A stretch of 64,000 bases of DNA from Enterococcus sp. DIV1094 (GTDB lineage: Bacteria > Bacillota > Bacilli > Lactobacillales > Enterococcaceae), in the NCBI RefSeq assembly GCF_017316305.2, contig NZ_CP147250.1, positions 1,750,001-1,814,000 on the forward strand. The letters run 5' to 3'. Of this stretch, positions 19,364 to 28,305 are shown in pieces. Position 1 is the first letter of the stretch; every line of letters starts with the position of its first letter. Both the position numbers and the translations under genes were made by a program. Under the pieces are notes generated by a model. The model was not told where the DNA came from, made no database searches, and worked only from the letters and a program-made list of their open reading frames with translations.

Positions 19364-20079
19364 ATATAGGGATCATTGGAAATGGAAAAATGGGCAAACG
19401 AATTGCAGAAGTCACCGAAGAATATCAGCACCAGCCATTGACGTTGTCTCAATCCTTACAAGCAACGGATACGTTGACGTTCGAGCAGACACCGGCGGTC
19501 ATCATTGATTTTTCTCATCCTGATGGTTTGGAGAAAATCTTACAATATAGTCAAACACATGGTGTACCATTGGTGATTGGCACAACCGGTTATACCGAAG
19601 AGCAATTCGCTCAAATCGCTGAAGCTGCGCAAACGATCCCTGTCCTTTACAGTGCCAATTTTTCACTAGGGATCATGGTGATGAACCGCTTGATCAAACA
19701 AGCTGCTCAAGACTTAGTAACTTGGCAAATCGAATTGATCGAAAAACACCACAGTCAAAAAAAAGATGCGCCTTCAGGCACAGCGAAGCGATTAGTGGAA
19801 ACACTCCAATCTGTCAGAGACTTGACACCGGTCTATCAGTGGACAGATCAACCACGCGAAGACCAACAAATCGGCGTCCATAGCCTGCGTGCAGGCTCTT
19901 TTCCTGGAGAACATGAAGTCATCTTTGCAACGAAAGATGAAGTCCTTTCAGTGAAACACGAGGCCTTTTCCAATCGCATTTTTGCGGAAGGGGCAGTCCA
20001 GGCAAGCATCTGGTTGACCGAACAGTCAGCCGGTTTATATCAATTAGAAGATTTATTTGAACCTAGAGGAGGAGCCTAA
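19360..20079 (+). CDS. dapB: 4-hydroxy-tetrahydrodipicolinate reductase
   Basis: NAD(P)H-dependent reduction giving tetrahydrodipicolinate. 239 residues with the Rossmann start [14 protein letters not shown] and the catalytic/substrate motif [17 protein letters not shown]. The domain between the nucleotide fold and the motif is somewhat short compared with the usual ~265-residue enzymes, as in other Firmicutes. The ATG overlaps the dapA stop by four bases. Confidence 0.95.
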   Translation: MNIGIIGNGKMGKRIAEVTEEYQHQPLTLSQSLQATDTLTFEQTPAVIIDFSHPDGLEKILQYSQTHGVPLVIGTTGYTEEQFAQIAEAAQTIPVLYSANFSLGIMVMNRLIKQAAQDLVTWQIELIEKHHSQKKDAPSGTAKRLVETLQSVRDLTPVYQWTDQPREDQQIGVHSLRAGSFPGEHEVIFATKDEVLSVKHEAFSNRIFAEGAVQASIWLTEQSAGLYQLEDLFEPRGGA

Positions 20080-20080
20080 G

Positions 20081-20776
20081 TTGAACGCACAAGAAATCAT
20101 TCGTTTTATTCAGACAGCAGAAAAAAAGACCCCAGTCAAAGTTTATTTAAATGTATCAGAACCTATCGAGTTTCCGAACGCGAAAGTATTTGGTGAAGCG
20201 CATAGTCCGATCGTTTTTGGTGATTACAAAGACATTGCACCAGTCTTAGAAAAAGAAGCGGAGAAAATCTTAGCGATCGAACTTGAACAAACAGCAAGAA
20301 ATAGTGCAGTTCCTTTATTGGATATCAAAGACATCAACGCTCGGATCGAGCCAGGTGCCGTCATTCGTGACCAAGTGACCATCGGAGATCAAGCAGTGAT
20401 CATGATGGGCGCTGTGATCAATATTGGTGCTGAGATCGGAGAGCATAGCATGATCGATATGGGGGCGATCTTAGGCGGACGTGCGACTGTCGGCAAGAAT
20501 TGTCATATCGGTGCAGGTGCTGTGTTAGCTGGGGTCATCGAGCCAGCTTCTGCGCAGCCAGTAATCATCGAGGACGGTGTATTAGTTGGTGCGAACGCGG
20601 TCATCGTCGAAGGTGTCCGTGTCGGTAAAAATGCAGTCGTCGCAGCAGGCGCTGTCGTTTTAGAAGATGTAGCACCTGAGACGGTCGTTGGTGGGACACC
20701 TGCACGTGTGTTGAAAATAAAGGATGACCAAACCAAAGAAAATACCGCCTTGATTGAAGCATTACGAGAATTGTAG
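20081..20776 (+). CDS. dapH: Tetrahydrodipicolinate N-acetyltransferase
   Basis: Acetyl-CoA-dependent acylation opening the acetylase branch of lysine synthesis. 231 residues: an N-terminal alpha/beta part ([19 protein letters not shown]) and a left-handed beta-helix of hexapeptide repeats ([33 protein letters not shown]), ending [13 protein letters not shown]. This matches the acetyl (DapH/DapD of Bacillus) rather than the succinyl enzyme. The start is TTG at 20081, because GGAGG lies about seven bases upstream; an earlier TTG overlapping dapB lacks a ribosome-binding site. Confidence 0.94.
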   Translation: MNAQEIIRFIQTAEKKTPVKVYLNVSEPIEFPNAKVFGEAHSPIVFGDYKDIAPVLEKEAEKILAIELEQTARNSAVPLLDIKDINARIEPGAVIRDQVTIGDQAVIMMGAVINIGAEIGEHSMIDMGAILGGRATVGKNCHIGAGAVLAGVIEPASAQPVIIEDGVLVGANAVIVEGVRVGKNAVVAAGAVVLEDVAPETVVGGTPARVLKIKDDQTKENTALIEALREL

Positions 20777-20796
20777 ACAAAGAAAGGATGAAAAAC

Positions 20797-21792
20797 ATGC
20801 GCGAAATAGATACCTGTATTGTCGGAGCGACGGGATTAGTCGGTCAAACTATGTTAAGAGTATTAGAGGAGTACGATTTTCCAGTAGGAAAACTCAAGCT
20901 TTTAGCATCCAAACGCTCTGCGGGGAGTCTGTCTGTGTTTAAGGGGAAAGAATATGTGGTCGAAGAATTGACGGAGACTTCTTTTTCTGGGTATGATTTA
21001 GCGCTTTTTTCAGCTGGAGCATCCGTATCTCAAACATTTGGTCCCATTGCACGTCAAGCTGGCTTGGTAGTCATCGATAATTCTTCAGCATGGCGAGAAG
21101 ATCCTGCGATCCCATTGATCGTGCCTGAAGTAAATTTAGAGGACCATGCGTTAGATCCGTTGATCGCAAATCCAAATTGCTCGACGATCCAGTCCGTCTT
21201 ACCGCTTAAAGCGTTACAAAATACGTTCGGTGTGGCACGTGTCAACTACACGACCTATCAAGCTGTATCGGGTTCCGGTCAACAAGGGATCGCTGATCTA
21301 CAGGCGACCAAAAATGGTGAACCAGCCACTTTTTATCCTCATGACATCAGTCAAACGGTCATCCCTGAAATCGATCGTCCCATGGAAAATGGCTATACTA
21401 AAGAAGAACAAAAAATGATCAATGAAACGAAAAAAATCCTGCATCAGCCAGATTTACCAGTATCTGCGACTTGTGTGCGTGTACCGATTGAAAATGGTCA
21501 CGGTGTTTCGATTGCCGTAGTATTAGAAAAGGAATTTTCACTGGAACAGATCCGTGCTTGCTTCCAGCAGTTTCCAGGGATCTTGGTCGTCGACAACTTA
21601 GAAGAACACCAATATCCTACGAGTACGTTGGCGAAAGATACCGATCAAGTGTATGTTGGGCGTATTCGCCGCGACTTGTCAGTTGAAAATGGGCTGCTTT
21701 TTTATACAGTGGCAGACAATATCCGCAAAGGAGCGGCAGCTAACGCTGTTCAAATCGCCCGGGCACTTCTTCAAGAGGGGGTCCTTGCATGA
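20797..21792 (+). CDS. asd: Aspartate-semialdehyde dehydrogenase
   Basis: Reduces aspartyl phosphate to the semialdehyde, feeding DapA (and homoserine). 331 residues. It has an NADP-binding GATGLVGQTM, the catalytic Cys in IANPNCSTIQS, the YQAVSGSGQQGI loop and the PIENGHG active-site segment. ATG 20797 is nine bases from AAAGG; an ATG three codons earlier directly touches it and is less likely. It overlaps lysC by four bases (ATGA). Confidence 0.96.
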   Translation: MREIDTCIVGATGLVGQTMLRVLEEYDFPVGKLKLLASKRSAGSLSVFKGKEYVVEELTETSFSGYDLALFSAGASVSQTFGPIARQAGLVVIDNSSAWREDPAIPLIVPEVNLEDHALDPLIANPNCSTIQSVLPLKALQNTFGVARVNYTTYQAVSGSGQQGIADLQATKNGEPATFYPHDISQTVIPEIDRPMENGYTKEEQKMINETKKILHQPDLPVSATCVRVPIENGHGVSIAVVLEKEFSLEQIRACFQQFPGILVVDNLEEHQYPTSTLAKDTDQVYVGRIRRDLSVENGLLFYTVADNIRKGAAANAVQIARALLQEGVLA

Positions 21793-23138
21793 AAGTAGCA
21801 AAATTTGGGGGCAGCTCGATGTCTCATGAAGAACAATTCCGTAAAGTCCGTGAGATCGTTCTAGCTGATCCTAGCCGAGAAGTCGTTGTGGTTTCTGCTC
21901 TAGGTAAAAGAACGGATGAAGATGATAAAGTGACGGATTTACTCTATTTGATCCATGCATACCTCCAGCACAATGTCGATTGGACTCCATTATGGGAACG
22001 GATCACGGAACGTTTTATTCAAGTCAGAGATCTGTTAGCCCTTGATTTTCCCATTGAAAAAGAGCTAGCGACGATCGAAAGACAATTGAAAGAAGAAAAA
22101 GTGACGATCGATTATCTCGTCAGTCGCGGGGAATATTTGACTGCCCGCTTGATGGCGGAATATTTAGAGTATGGCTTTGCCGATGCGGGTGAACTGATTT
22201 ACTTCGATTATGAAGGCGGCATCGATTTTACACGTACAGAAGAAGCCGTACGTGAAATGTATCAAAAACAGCAAAAGTTGATCGTGCCAGGATTTTATGG
22301 TGCCAATCCAGCAGGAAAAGAAAAATTACTTGGCCGAGGCGGCAGCGATATTACGGGTTCTGTTTTAGCAAGTGTCTTACACGCCGACCTTTATGAAAAC
22401 TGGACGGATGTTTCTGGCATCATGATGGCAGACCCCAGAATCATCGACTCGCCAAAAGTCATTGAAGAGATTTCTTTTCGGGAATTACGAGAAATGGCGT
22501 ATATGGGCGCCAATGTCTTGCACGAATCAGCGGTCTTTCCTGTCCAAGAAGCTGATATCCCGATCCAAATCAAAAACACGAATCGCCCGAATGACCATGG
22601 CACAAAAATCTCCAATCATGAAGTCGAAAAAGAAAATGGCTTGACTGGGATCGCCGGGCGGAAAGATTTTCTTTCGATCACCTTGTTCAAACGACACATG
22701 TCAGATGAAATCGGGTTTATTTGGAAAGCAATGAGTATTTTTGCAAAACACGGGATTTCAATCGAACATATCCCGTCTGGTATCGACAATATCGGTGTCG
22801 TCGTTTCAGCTGAATTGATCATGGATAAATTATTTTTGATCACGAAAGAATTGCGTGAAGAATTAGGCGTAGAAGAGATCGAGGTGATTGAAGATCTCGC
22901 ATTGATTTCGGTTGTAGGCGGTCCTCATAAAGAACCGATCGGACTTTCTGGAAAAGTGTTGTCGATTTTGAACGAGTTAGAAATCAGAACCTCGATTCTT
23001 TCGCAAGGGGCGCAAGAGTTGAATTTGATCATCGGCGTACCTAATGCGCAATATGAAACCGTGGTAAAAGGAATCTATGAAGGGATGGTGAAGCGACATG
23101 TTGGCAGCACATCGAATGGCGTTACATCAAATTCCTGA
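21789..23138 (+). CDS. lysC: Monofunctional aspartokinase
   Basis: First step of the aspartate family: ATP-dependent phosphorylation of aspartate. 449 residues with an N-terminal kinase domain (MKVAKFGGSSMS, GFYGANPAGKEKLLGRGGSDITGS, WTDVSGIMMADPRI) and C-terminal tandem ACT domains (about 300-440; SIFAKHGISIEHIPSG, LNELEIRTSILSQGAQELNLIIGV) for end-product control. Operon membership suggests a lysine-responsive isozyme; which amino acid inhibits it cannot be read here. The 3' end overlaps the next gene by 41 bases. Confidence 0.95.
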   Translation: MKVAKFGGSSMSHEEQFRKVREIVLADPSREVVVVSALGKRTDEDDKVTDLLYLIHAYLQHNVDWTPLWERITERFIQVRDLLALDFPIEKELATIERQLKEEKVTIDYLVSRGEYLTARLMAEYLEYGFADAGELIYFDYEGGIDFTRTEEAVREMYQKQQKLIVPGFYGANPAGKEKLLGRGGSDITGSVLASVLHADLYENWTDVSGIMMADPRIIDSPKVIEEISFRELREMAYMGANVLHESAVFPVQEADIPIQIKNTNRPNDHGTKISNHEVEKENGLTGIAGRKDFLSITLFKRHMSDEIGFIWKAMSIFAKHGISIEHIPSGIDNIGVVVSAELIMDKLFLITKELREELGVEEIEVIEDLALISVVGGPHKEPIGLSGKVLSILNELEIRTSILSQGAQELNLIIGVPNAQYETVVKGIYEGMVKRHVGSTSNGVTSNS

Positions 23139-24192
23139 ACTTGGGTTTCAAGAATTTAAAACGAAGGAATACCTTTACGAACAAATCAAAAACTGTGGTG
23201 GCGTGATCCATGAAATCGATGCAACAGGCTTGTTGGTCTATTTTGATCAGCAACAAGCGACCACGATTGCTTTTCGGACAGACATCGATGCGTTACCGAT
23301 CACGGAAGCCACAGGGTTACCTTTTGCTTCTACACATCCAGGATTCATGCACGCATGCGGACACGATGGCCATATGGCGATGCTTTTAGGGCTGACTGAC
23401 TATATTGCTACGCATCGACAAGAGATGCAACACAATATCGTCTTGATCTTTCAACCGTCAGAAGAAATTGCTGGTGGAGCAGAGAGTGTGATCCGTTCTG
23501 GGTTGCTGGAACATTACAATGTCCAGGCAATCTTCGGCTTTCATTTATGGCCAGGTTTACCAGAAGGCAAAGTATTCTCACGCCCTGGTGCATTGCTGGC
23601 GCAAAGTAGCGAAACGGATATCATTGTCCAAGGCAGATCGGCACACGTCGCATCCAGCAGTCAAGGCATCGATAGTTTAGAAGCAGCCGTGCGTTTTATG
23701 AAAGAAGTCTATGATTTTGACGAATCTTTGCCAGCAAATCTTGAACATCTTTTAAAATTCGGCCAGATCACAGGCGGTACGATCCGCAATGTCTTAGCCA
23801 ATGAAGTCGTGATCTCAGGAAGCATTCGTTCTTACAGTCGCAAGACACAAACAGACTTAAAAGCGCAATTAGCACGACTAGCAGAAGAATTCCAACAAAC
23901 TTCTCAAGCAAAGATCTCCTTTCGCTATAATGACGGGTACCCTGCTGTGCGCAATGATGAAAAGTTGTACGCGGCACTTGCTCATTCAGAACTATTACAT
24001 GAATTAGCTGAGCCTGTCTTACAAGCAGAAGATTTCGGCGTATATACGGAACACTATCCTTGTGTCTTTTTCTTTCTAGGTGTAGGCGATACACCTGCAC
24101 TTCATGATGCGACATTTGATTTTGATATGTCCGTTTTAGAAAAAGGCTTGGAATGGTACAAAACAATCCTTTACACCAAGGAACTTTTCTGA
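23098..24192 (+). CDS. N-acetyldiaminopimelate deacetylase (M20D peptidase family)
   Basis: Removes acetyl from N-acetyl-LL-DAP in the acetylase branch (YkuR-type). The 364-residue zinc-dependent M20D/amidohydrolase starts at HRMALHQIPELGFQE. Metal-ligand segments are FMHACGHDGHMAM (His/Asp), QPSEEIAGGAES (Glu pair) and FGFHLWPGLPEGKV, with a C-terminal His in TPALHDATFDFD. Related hippurate/indole-3-acetyl-amino-acid hydrolases share the motifs; the operon context fixes the substrate. The start lies 41 bases inside lysC and a weak GAAGGGATGG precedes it. Confidence 0.9.
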   Translation: MLAAHRMALHQIPELGFQEFKTKEYLYEQIKNCGGVIHEIDATGLLVYFDQQQATTIAFRTDIDALPITEATGLPFASTHPGFMHACGHDGHMAMLLGLTDYIATHRQEMQHNIVLIFQPSEEIAGGAESVIRSGLLEHYNVQAIFGFHLWPGLPEGKVFSRPGALLAQSSETDIIVQGRSAHVASSSQGIDSLEAAVRFMKEVYDFDESLPANLEHLLKFGQITGGTIRNVLANEVVISGSIRSYSRKTQTDLKAQLARLAEEFQQTSQAKISFRYNDGYPAVRNDEKLYAALAHSELLHELAEPVLQAEDFGVYTEHYPCVFFFLGVGDTPALHDATFDFDMSVLEKGLEWYKTILYTKELF

Positions 24193-24227
24193 AAAAATAA
24201 GGATAGTAACCAAAAGGGGAGAAGTCT

Positions 24228-25400
24228 ATGAATTTACACCATCGTTTTAATCCAAGGCTGGCTAAAGTCGAAGTCTCACAGATCCGGATGTTCGATCAAC
24301 AGATCTCAAGTATTCCAGATATCATCAAATTGACATTAGGTGAGCCAGACTTTTCAACACCTGAAGCAGTGAAAGAAGCTGGTATCACAGCAATCAAAGA
24401 AAACTATTCCCATTATACAGGGATGAGAGGTTTACCAGAATTATGCGAGGCAGCTTGTTTCTTCCAAAAAGAACGTTACGGTCTTTCCTATGATCCACAA
24501 ACGGAAGTACTGACAACGATTGGCGCCACAGAAGCGATTGCGACCGCTTTATTAGCTGTCTTAGAAGAAGGCGATAAAGTGTTGATCCCGGCACCTGCTT
24601 ATCCTGGTTATCAACCAATCGTTGATCTAGCAGGCGCAGAATTGATTACGATCGATACCTCAGAAACTGGTTTTATTTGCCAACCTGAGCAACTAGAAGA
24701 AGCGTTTGCCAAATACGGAGACGAGATCAAAGCAGTGATCTTGAACTATCCAAGTAATCCGACTGGGACATTATTATCCGCTGAACAAATGAAGAAGCTT
24801 GCGGAAGTGTTGAGTCAACATCCAGTCTTTGTCATCAGTGATGAAGTGTACGCCGAGTTGAATTATGTTGGGGAACATGTATCGATCGCAACGTATCTAC
24901 CAGAACAAACAATTGTCGTGAACGGGCTATCTAAATCCCATGCCATGACAGGCTGGCGGATTGGCTTCCTTTTTGCCCAAAAACCGGTGATCGATGAATT
25001 GATCAAAGTCCATCAATATTTAGTGACTTCTGCCACAACGATTTCTCAAAAAGCGGCGATCGAAGCACTGACAAAAAGTATGGATGAAGGCGAAAAAATG
25101 AAAGCCCGCTACGTTGAACGTCGGGATTATCTATTGCCTCAGCTTACAGCATTAGGATTTCAAATCTCTCAACCAGACGGCGCGTTTTATTTGTTCTGCC
25201 GCTTACCAGAAACTATCCAGATGAATTCGTGGAACTTTTGTTTAGCACTCGCAGAACAAGGCAAAGTTGCCTGTATCCCTGGTTCTGCTTTTGGACCAGC
25301 AGGCGAAGGCTTTATTCGGATCTCTTATGCAAGTGGTATGGACGATCTGCAAGAAGCGTGTAGACGCATTGGCGCATTTTTAACTGAACTGGAAAAATAA
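24228..25400 (+). CDS. patA: N-acetyl-LL-diaminopimelate aminotransferase (class I)
   Basis: PLP-dependent class I/II aminotransferase, 390 residues, the expected transaminase of the acetylase branch. It has LTLGEPDFSTPEAVKEA, the YPSNPTG segment, DEVYAEL, the PLP Lys in NGLSKSHAMTGWRIG and the C-terminal Arg in EGFIRISYASG. AAAGGGGAG lies before the ATG, 35 bases after the deacetylase. It is the last gene of the lysine operon. A general aspartate/aromatic aminotransferase role is possible in parallel. No strong terminator was found in the roughly 100 bases after it. Confidence 0.9.
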   Translation: MNLHHRFNPRLAKVEVSQIRMFDQQISSIPDIIKLTLGEPDFSTPEAVKEAGITAIKENYSHYTGMRGLPELCEAACFFQKERYGLSYDPQTEVLTTIGATEAIATALLAVLEEGDKVLIPAPAYPGYQPIVDLAGAELITIDTSETGFICQPEQLEEAFAKYGDEIKAVILNYPSNPTGTLLSAEQMKKLAEVLSQHPVFVISDEVYAELNYVGEHVSIATYLPEQTIVVNGLSKSHAMTGWRIGFLFAQKPVIDELIKVHQYLVTSATTISQKAAIEALTKSMDEGEKMKARYVERRDYLLPQLTALGFQISQPDGAFYLFCRLPETIQMNSWNFCLALAEQGKVACIPGSAFGPAGEGFIRISYASGMDDLQEACRRIGAFLTELEK

Positions 25401-25521
25401 TGTTAAAATAACATAACTTACTTTTTAGGCAAGCCTTTTCATTTGCTTTATTAGAAGATGAATGATATCGTAAAAATGTTTAGGATGTTTCTAAACAATT
25501 GTTATGAGGAGGGTCTTGTCA

Positions 25522-26901
25522 ATGGAAAAAACGAAAGTAATTATTGTCGGTGCATCACATGGAGGTCATCAATCCATTTTAGAATTACTGTCTAGATACG
25601 GAGAAAATGTTGATATCACTTTGTTTGAAGCAGGCGACTATGTTTCATTTATGTCATGCGGTATGGAGTTATATTTAGAGGATCAAGTCACTAGTGTGAA
25701 TGACGTCCGCAACTTCAGACCAGAAAACTTTCCACAACCAAATGTGGGTATATTAAATAACCACGAAGTAAAAACAATCAATGCAGATAAAAAAACAGTA
25801 ACAGTTACACGTAAAGAAGATGGACATACAGAAGAGTATGCTTATGATAAATTGATTTTGAGTTCAGGTGTTAAACCAAACTCACTACCTGTTCCAGGAA
25901 CAGACTTGGAAAATGTGTATTTGATGCGTGGCTACAATTGGGCAACGAAAATCAAAGAACGCATGACAGATCCAGCAGTGAAAAAAGTAGCTGTTATCGG
26001 TTCAGGTTACATCGGGATCGAAGCCGCAGAAGTTTTCTTGAATGCAGGGAAAGAAGTTACATTAATAGATATGATCGATCGTCCTTTAGGTACTTACTTA
26101 GATAAGGAAATGACAGATATCTTAGAAGCACACTTGAAAGAAAAAGGGATGAACATCAAAACTGGTGTGAACATCAAAGCATTTACTGGTGACGGTAAAG
26201 TAGCTGCAATCGAAACAGAGAGTGGTACGATCGAAACTGATTTGATCATCCAAGCTGCCGGTGTCAAACCGAACACTGAATGGTTGCAAGGAATCGTGGA
26301 CTTAGATGAACGTGGCTGGATCATCACAGACGAATATCTACAAACAAACTTGCCTGATGTTTATGCGGTAGGGGATGCGACACTTGCTTACTCGATCCCA
26401 GCAGGCAAAAAAGTGCCGATCGCATTGGCAACAGTTGCACGTAGAGAAGCACGCTATGTGGTCCAACATTTATTTGAACAAACACCAAGCAAACCATTTG
26501 GCGGCTTAGTCGGCTCATCTGCGTTACGTGTGTTTGACTATCACTTTGCGGCAAGCGGTTTGAACAGCTTCACAGCTGATCGCGCTGGTGTAGCAATCAA
26601 AACAGCCTTCTATGAAGATACGATCCGTCCAAAATTCGTACCAGAAGAATTTGGCAATGCAAAAGCAGCCGTACAATTAGCGTATGATCCATTTACGCAC
26701 CAATTGCTAGGTGGAGCAGTATTATCAACGAAAGACATTACTCCTCAAGGAAATGTTTTGGCTTTAGCCATCCAACAAAAATTAACGATCGAAGACTTGG
26801 CGGAAGCAGACTTCTTCTTCCAACCAGGACACGACCGTCAGTGGAGCCTACTAAACTTAGCGGCACAACAAGCGCTAGGTGAAGAGCCATTTGTAGAGTA
26901 G
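25522..26901 (+). CDS. npr: NADH peroxidase (Npr-type flavoprotein)
   Basis: 459-residue FAD enzyme of the pyridine nucleotide-disulfide family, reducing H2O2 to water with NADH. It has an N-terminal GASHGGH FAD motif and the redox-active single Cys46 in VSFMSCGMELYLEDQV (stabilised as sulfenic acid in the family). The NAD-binding motif is VIGSGYIGIEAAE, followed by YAVGDATL and the C-terminal dimerisation domain ending ADFFFQPGHDRQWSLLNLA. The C-terminal pattern closely follows E. faecalis Npr. A water-forming NADH oxidase (Nox) is the close alternative. ATG 25522 is used because GAGGAGGG lies eight bases upstream. It is monocistronic, ending at a strong terminator. Confidence 0.9.
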   Translation: MEKTKVIIVGASHGGHQSILELLSRYGENVDITLFEAGDYVSFMSCGMELYLEDQVTSVNDVRNFRPENFPQPNVGILNNHEVKTINADKKTVTVTRKEDGHTEEYAYDKLILSSGVKPNSLPVPGTDLENVYLMRGYNWATKIKERMTDPAVKKVAVIGSGYIGIEAAEVFLNAGKEVTLIDMIDRPLGTYLDKEMTDILEAHLKEKGMNIKTGVNIKAFTGDGKVAAIETESGTIETDLIIQAAGVKPNTEWLQGIVDLDERGWIITDEYLQTNLPDVYAVGDATLAYSIPAGKKVPIALATVARREARYVVQHLFEQTPSKPFGGLVGSSALRVFDYHFAASGLNSFTADRAGVAIKTAFYEDTIRPKFVPEEFGNAKAAVQLAYDPFTHQLLGGAVLSTKDITPQGNVLALAIQQKLTIEDLAEADFFFQPGHDRQWSLLNLAAQQALGEEPFVE

Positions 26902-26926
26902 AAACTGATTTTAAATAGTATTAGAT

Positions 26927-26976
26927 ACGGAATAACAGGTGGATGGATTCATCCATTCTGTTGTTCCGTTTTTTTA
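26927..26976 (+). terminator. Terminator of the NADH peroxidase gene
   Basis: Two-part stem (ACGGAAtAACAG / CTGTTgTTCCGT with an inner GGATG/CATCC) and eight T. Confidence 0.9.
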
Positions 26977-27092
26977 TTCGTTTATAGTTTTTTGATTTAG
27001 ACGAATGAATGTAGTGACGATTATGCTGTTAAAACAGCTTTTTAGGAACAAGATGAAAAGTTTTTATATTTTTTGATATGATTAAATTAGTA

Positions 27093-27116
27093 GTTATTTT
27101 AATTTGTTAAAGTAAC
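27093..27116. promoter_or_regulatory. Inverted repeat upstream of the small membrane protein genes
   Basis: GTTATTTTAA / TTAAAGTAAC separated by TTTG, about 75 bases before the gene at 27192, in an AT-rich 290-base intergenic region. A candidate operator; no regulator is encoded beside it. Confidence 0.35.
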
Positions 27117-27191
27117 ATTTTAGTATTTGGCGTACATATAGTTGTAGGGAAGTAGTGATTACTATTTATACATAGAATGGAGAGATGAAAG

Positions 27192-27473
27192 ATGACCTAC
27201 GTTCGAATAATCAAAATCATCCAACTGGTTTTATTGGCGCTAAGCATCTATTTTGCTGCAATGAAAGATACGATCTATACCATACTGATTATGCTATCAC
27301 TATTTATTGAATATACCCAATCCGACCAACCTAAAACTCCTTACAAATCGGGAAAAAAGGCAATCTATCTACCGAATCAAACATCTAAAACGGAAGTGAT
27401 GTTTGCGCTGATTCCCACGATTTTAGTTCTTATGATTTGCTCCATTTTGGAATTAGAATTGTATCATTTTTAG
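27192..27473 (+). CDS. Small two-helix membrane protein (paralogue 1)
   Basis: 93 residues with no family I recognise. Hydrophobic segments lie at about 8-24 (IIQLVLLALSIYFAA), 27-41 and 70-87, around a polar central part with the sequence KKAIYLPNQT. The gene at 27714 encodes a clear paralogue with the same KAIYLPNQT block and MTY(V/A)RI(I/L)K start; a more distant relative is at 41764. ATGGAGAG serves as ribosome-binding site. It is probably transcribed with the following small ORFs to the terminator at 28056-28099. Function unknown. Confidence 0.75.
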   Translation: MTYVRIIKIIQLVLLALSIYFAAMKDTIYTILIMLSLFIEYTQSDQPKTPYKSGKKAIYLPNQTSKTEVMFALIPTILVLMICSILELELYHF

Positions 27474-27568
27474 CAACAATAATAATTTGAACTACGTCTG
27501 TATATTAGTAATAAAAATGAATACATAAAAGTATCGAGTCTATGAAAGTTTTAGAGAAGGTGAAATGA

Positions 27569-27655
27569 GTGAGCCAAATAATTGTTCTCACCTCCTATCT
27601 AGTGATGATGATTGTGTTGATCATCATGTGGAGGTATAAAAATAATAGAAAATAG
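27569..27655 (+). CDS. Possible 28-residue single-helix membrane peptide
   Basis: GTG start at 27569 with AAGGTG six bases upstream, stop TAG at 27653-27655. The peptide begins MSQIIVLTSYLVMMIVLIIM and ends WRYKNNRK: one hydrophobic helix followed by a basic tail, the general shape of small membrane peptides and type I toxins. It lies between two paralogous membrane protein genes on the same strand. It is too short for statistical coding support and no antisense RNA was identified. Confidence 0.4.
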   Translation: MSQIIVLTSYLVMMIVLIIMWRYKNNRK

Positions 27656-27713
27656 CAAGATAATCAGGACAGAAAACCTACAAATAAAAGAAGAATAGAA
27701 CGGAGAGATAAAA

Positions 27714-27983
27714 ATGACCTACGCTAGAATACTCAAAGGGACTAGTTTTATTTTATTAGTTTCAAGTATCTATTTTGCGGCACAGCAAAATCCTATTTAC
27801 TTCACACTGATTTTATTATCGATACTTATTGAGTCTGCTCAACCCAACCGCCCTAAGATCCCTTATCAATCGAAACGAAAAGCAATCTATCTACCGAATC
27901 AAACGTATGGAACGGAGATGAAGTTCGAATTTGTTTTGATGGTTTTAGTTGCAATTCTGTGTTTTGTTTTGGCGACAGGATAA
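27714..27983 (+). CDS. Small two-helix membrane protein (paralogue 2)
   Basis: 89 residues, clearly related to the 27192 gene: the same MTYxRI start, a SIYFAA helix, PY(K/Q)S, KAIYLPNQT, and a C-terminal hydrophobic helix (FVLMVLVAILCFVLATG). GGAGAG lies before the ATG. Local duplication with divergence is evident; function unknown. A T-tailed hairpin follows at 28056. Confidence 0.75.
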   Translation: MTYARILKGTSFILLVSSIYFAAQQNPIYFTLILLSILIESAQPNRPKIPYQSKRKAIYLPNQTYGTEMKFEFVLMVLVAILCFVLATG

Positions 27984-28305
27984 GGGTTGGAACTCAGAAA
28001 AGCATAAAAGGTTAGTCCTATTTATAGGCGCTAAAAAACAGAACAATCAACGAATGAATCGATTTTCCAAAACTATCTTTGGAGTATCGGTTCTTTTTTG
28101 TAGAGGAGGATATGTCTGAGACAAGCATAACATTCATCTTTGTTGTATTCCTTAATACTGAATAAACGGCGGGAGCAGAAGTTACCTTTTCTGTCCTGAC
28201 CTCCGTTATATGGTTATCACTGTTTATAGTTTTTTCACCTAACTGCAAAATATTTCTGTCAAGTATGTTAGACTATTCCTAAATCAAAGAAACTGAGGTG
28301 TTCGC
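27984..28305. other. Intergenic region before the DapA-family gene
   Basis: 322 bases. It holds the terminator at 28056-28099 and AT-rich sequence before the next gene. Nothing else convincing was seen. Confidence 0.6.
28056..28099 (+). terminator. Terminator after the small membrane protein genes
   Basis: Imperfect stem GAATCGAT..TCCAAA / TTTGGA..ATCGGTTC followed by six T. Confidence 0.65.

Noticed and set aside
28018..28248. Minus-strand 76-residue reading frame
   Set aside because: No ribosome-binding site, no recognisable features, and it overlaps a plus-strand terminator.
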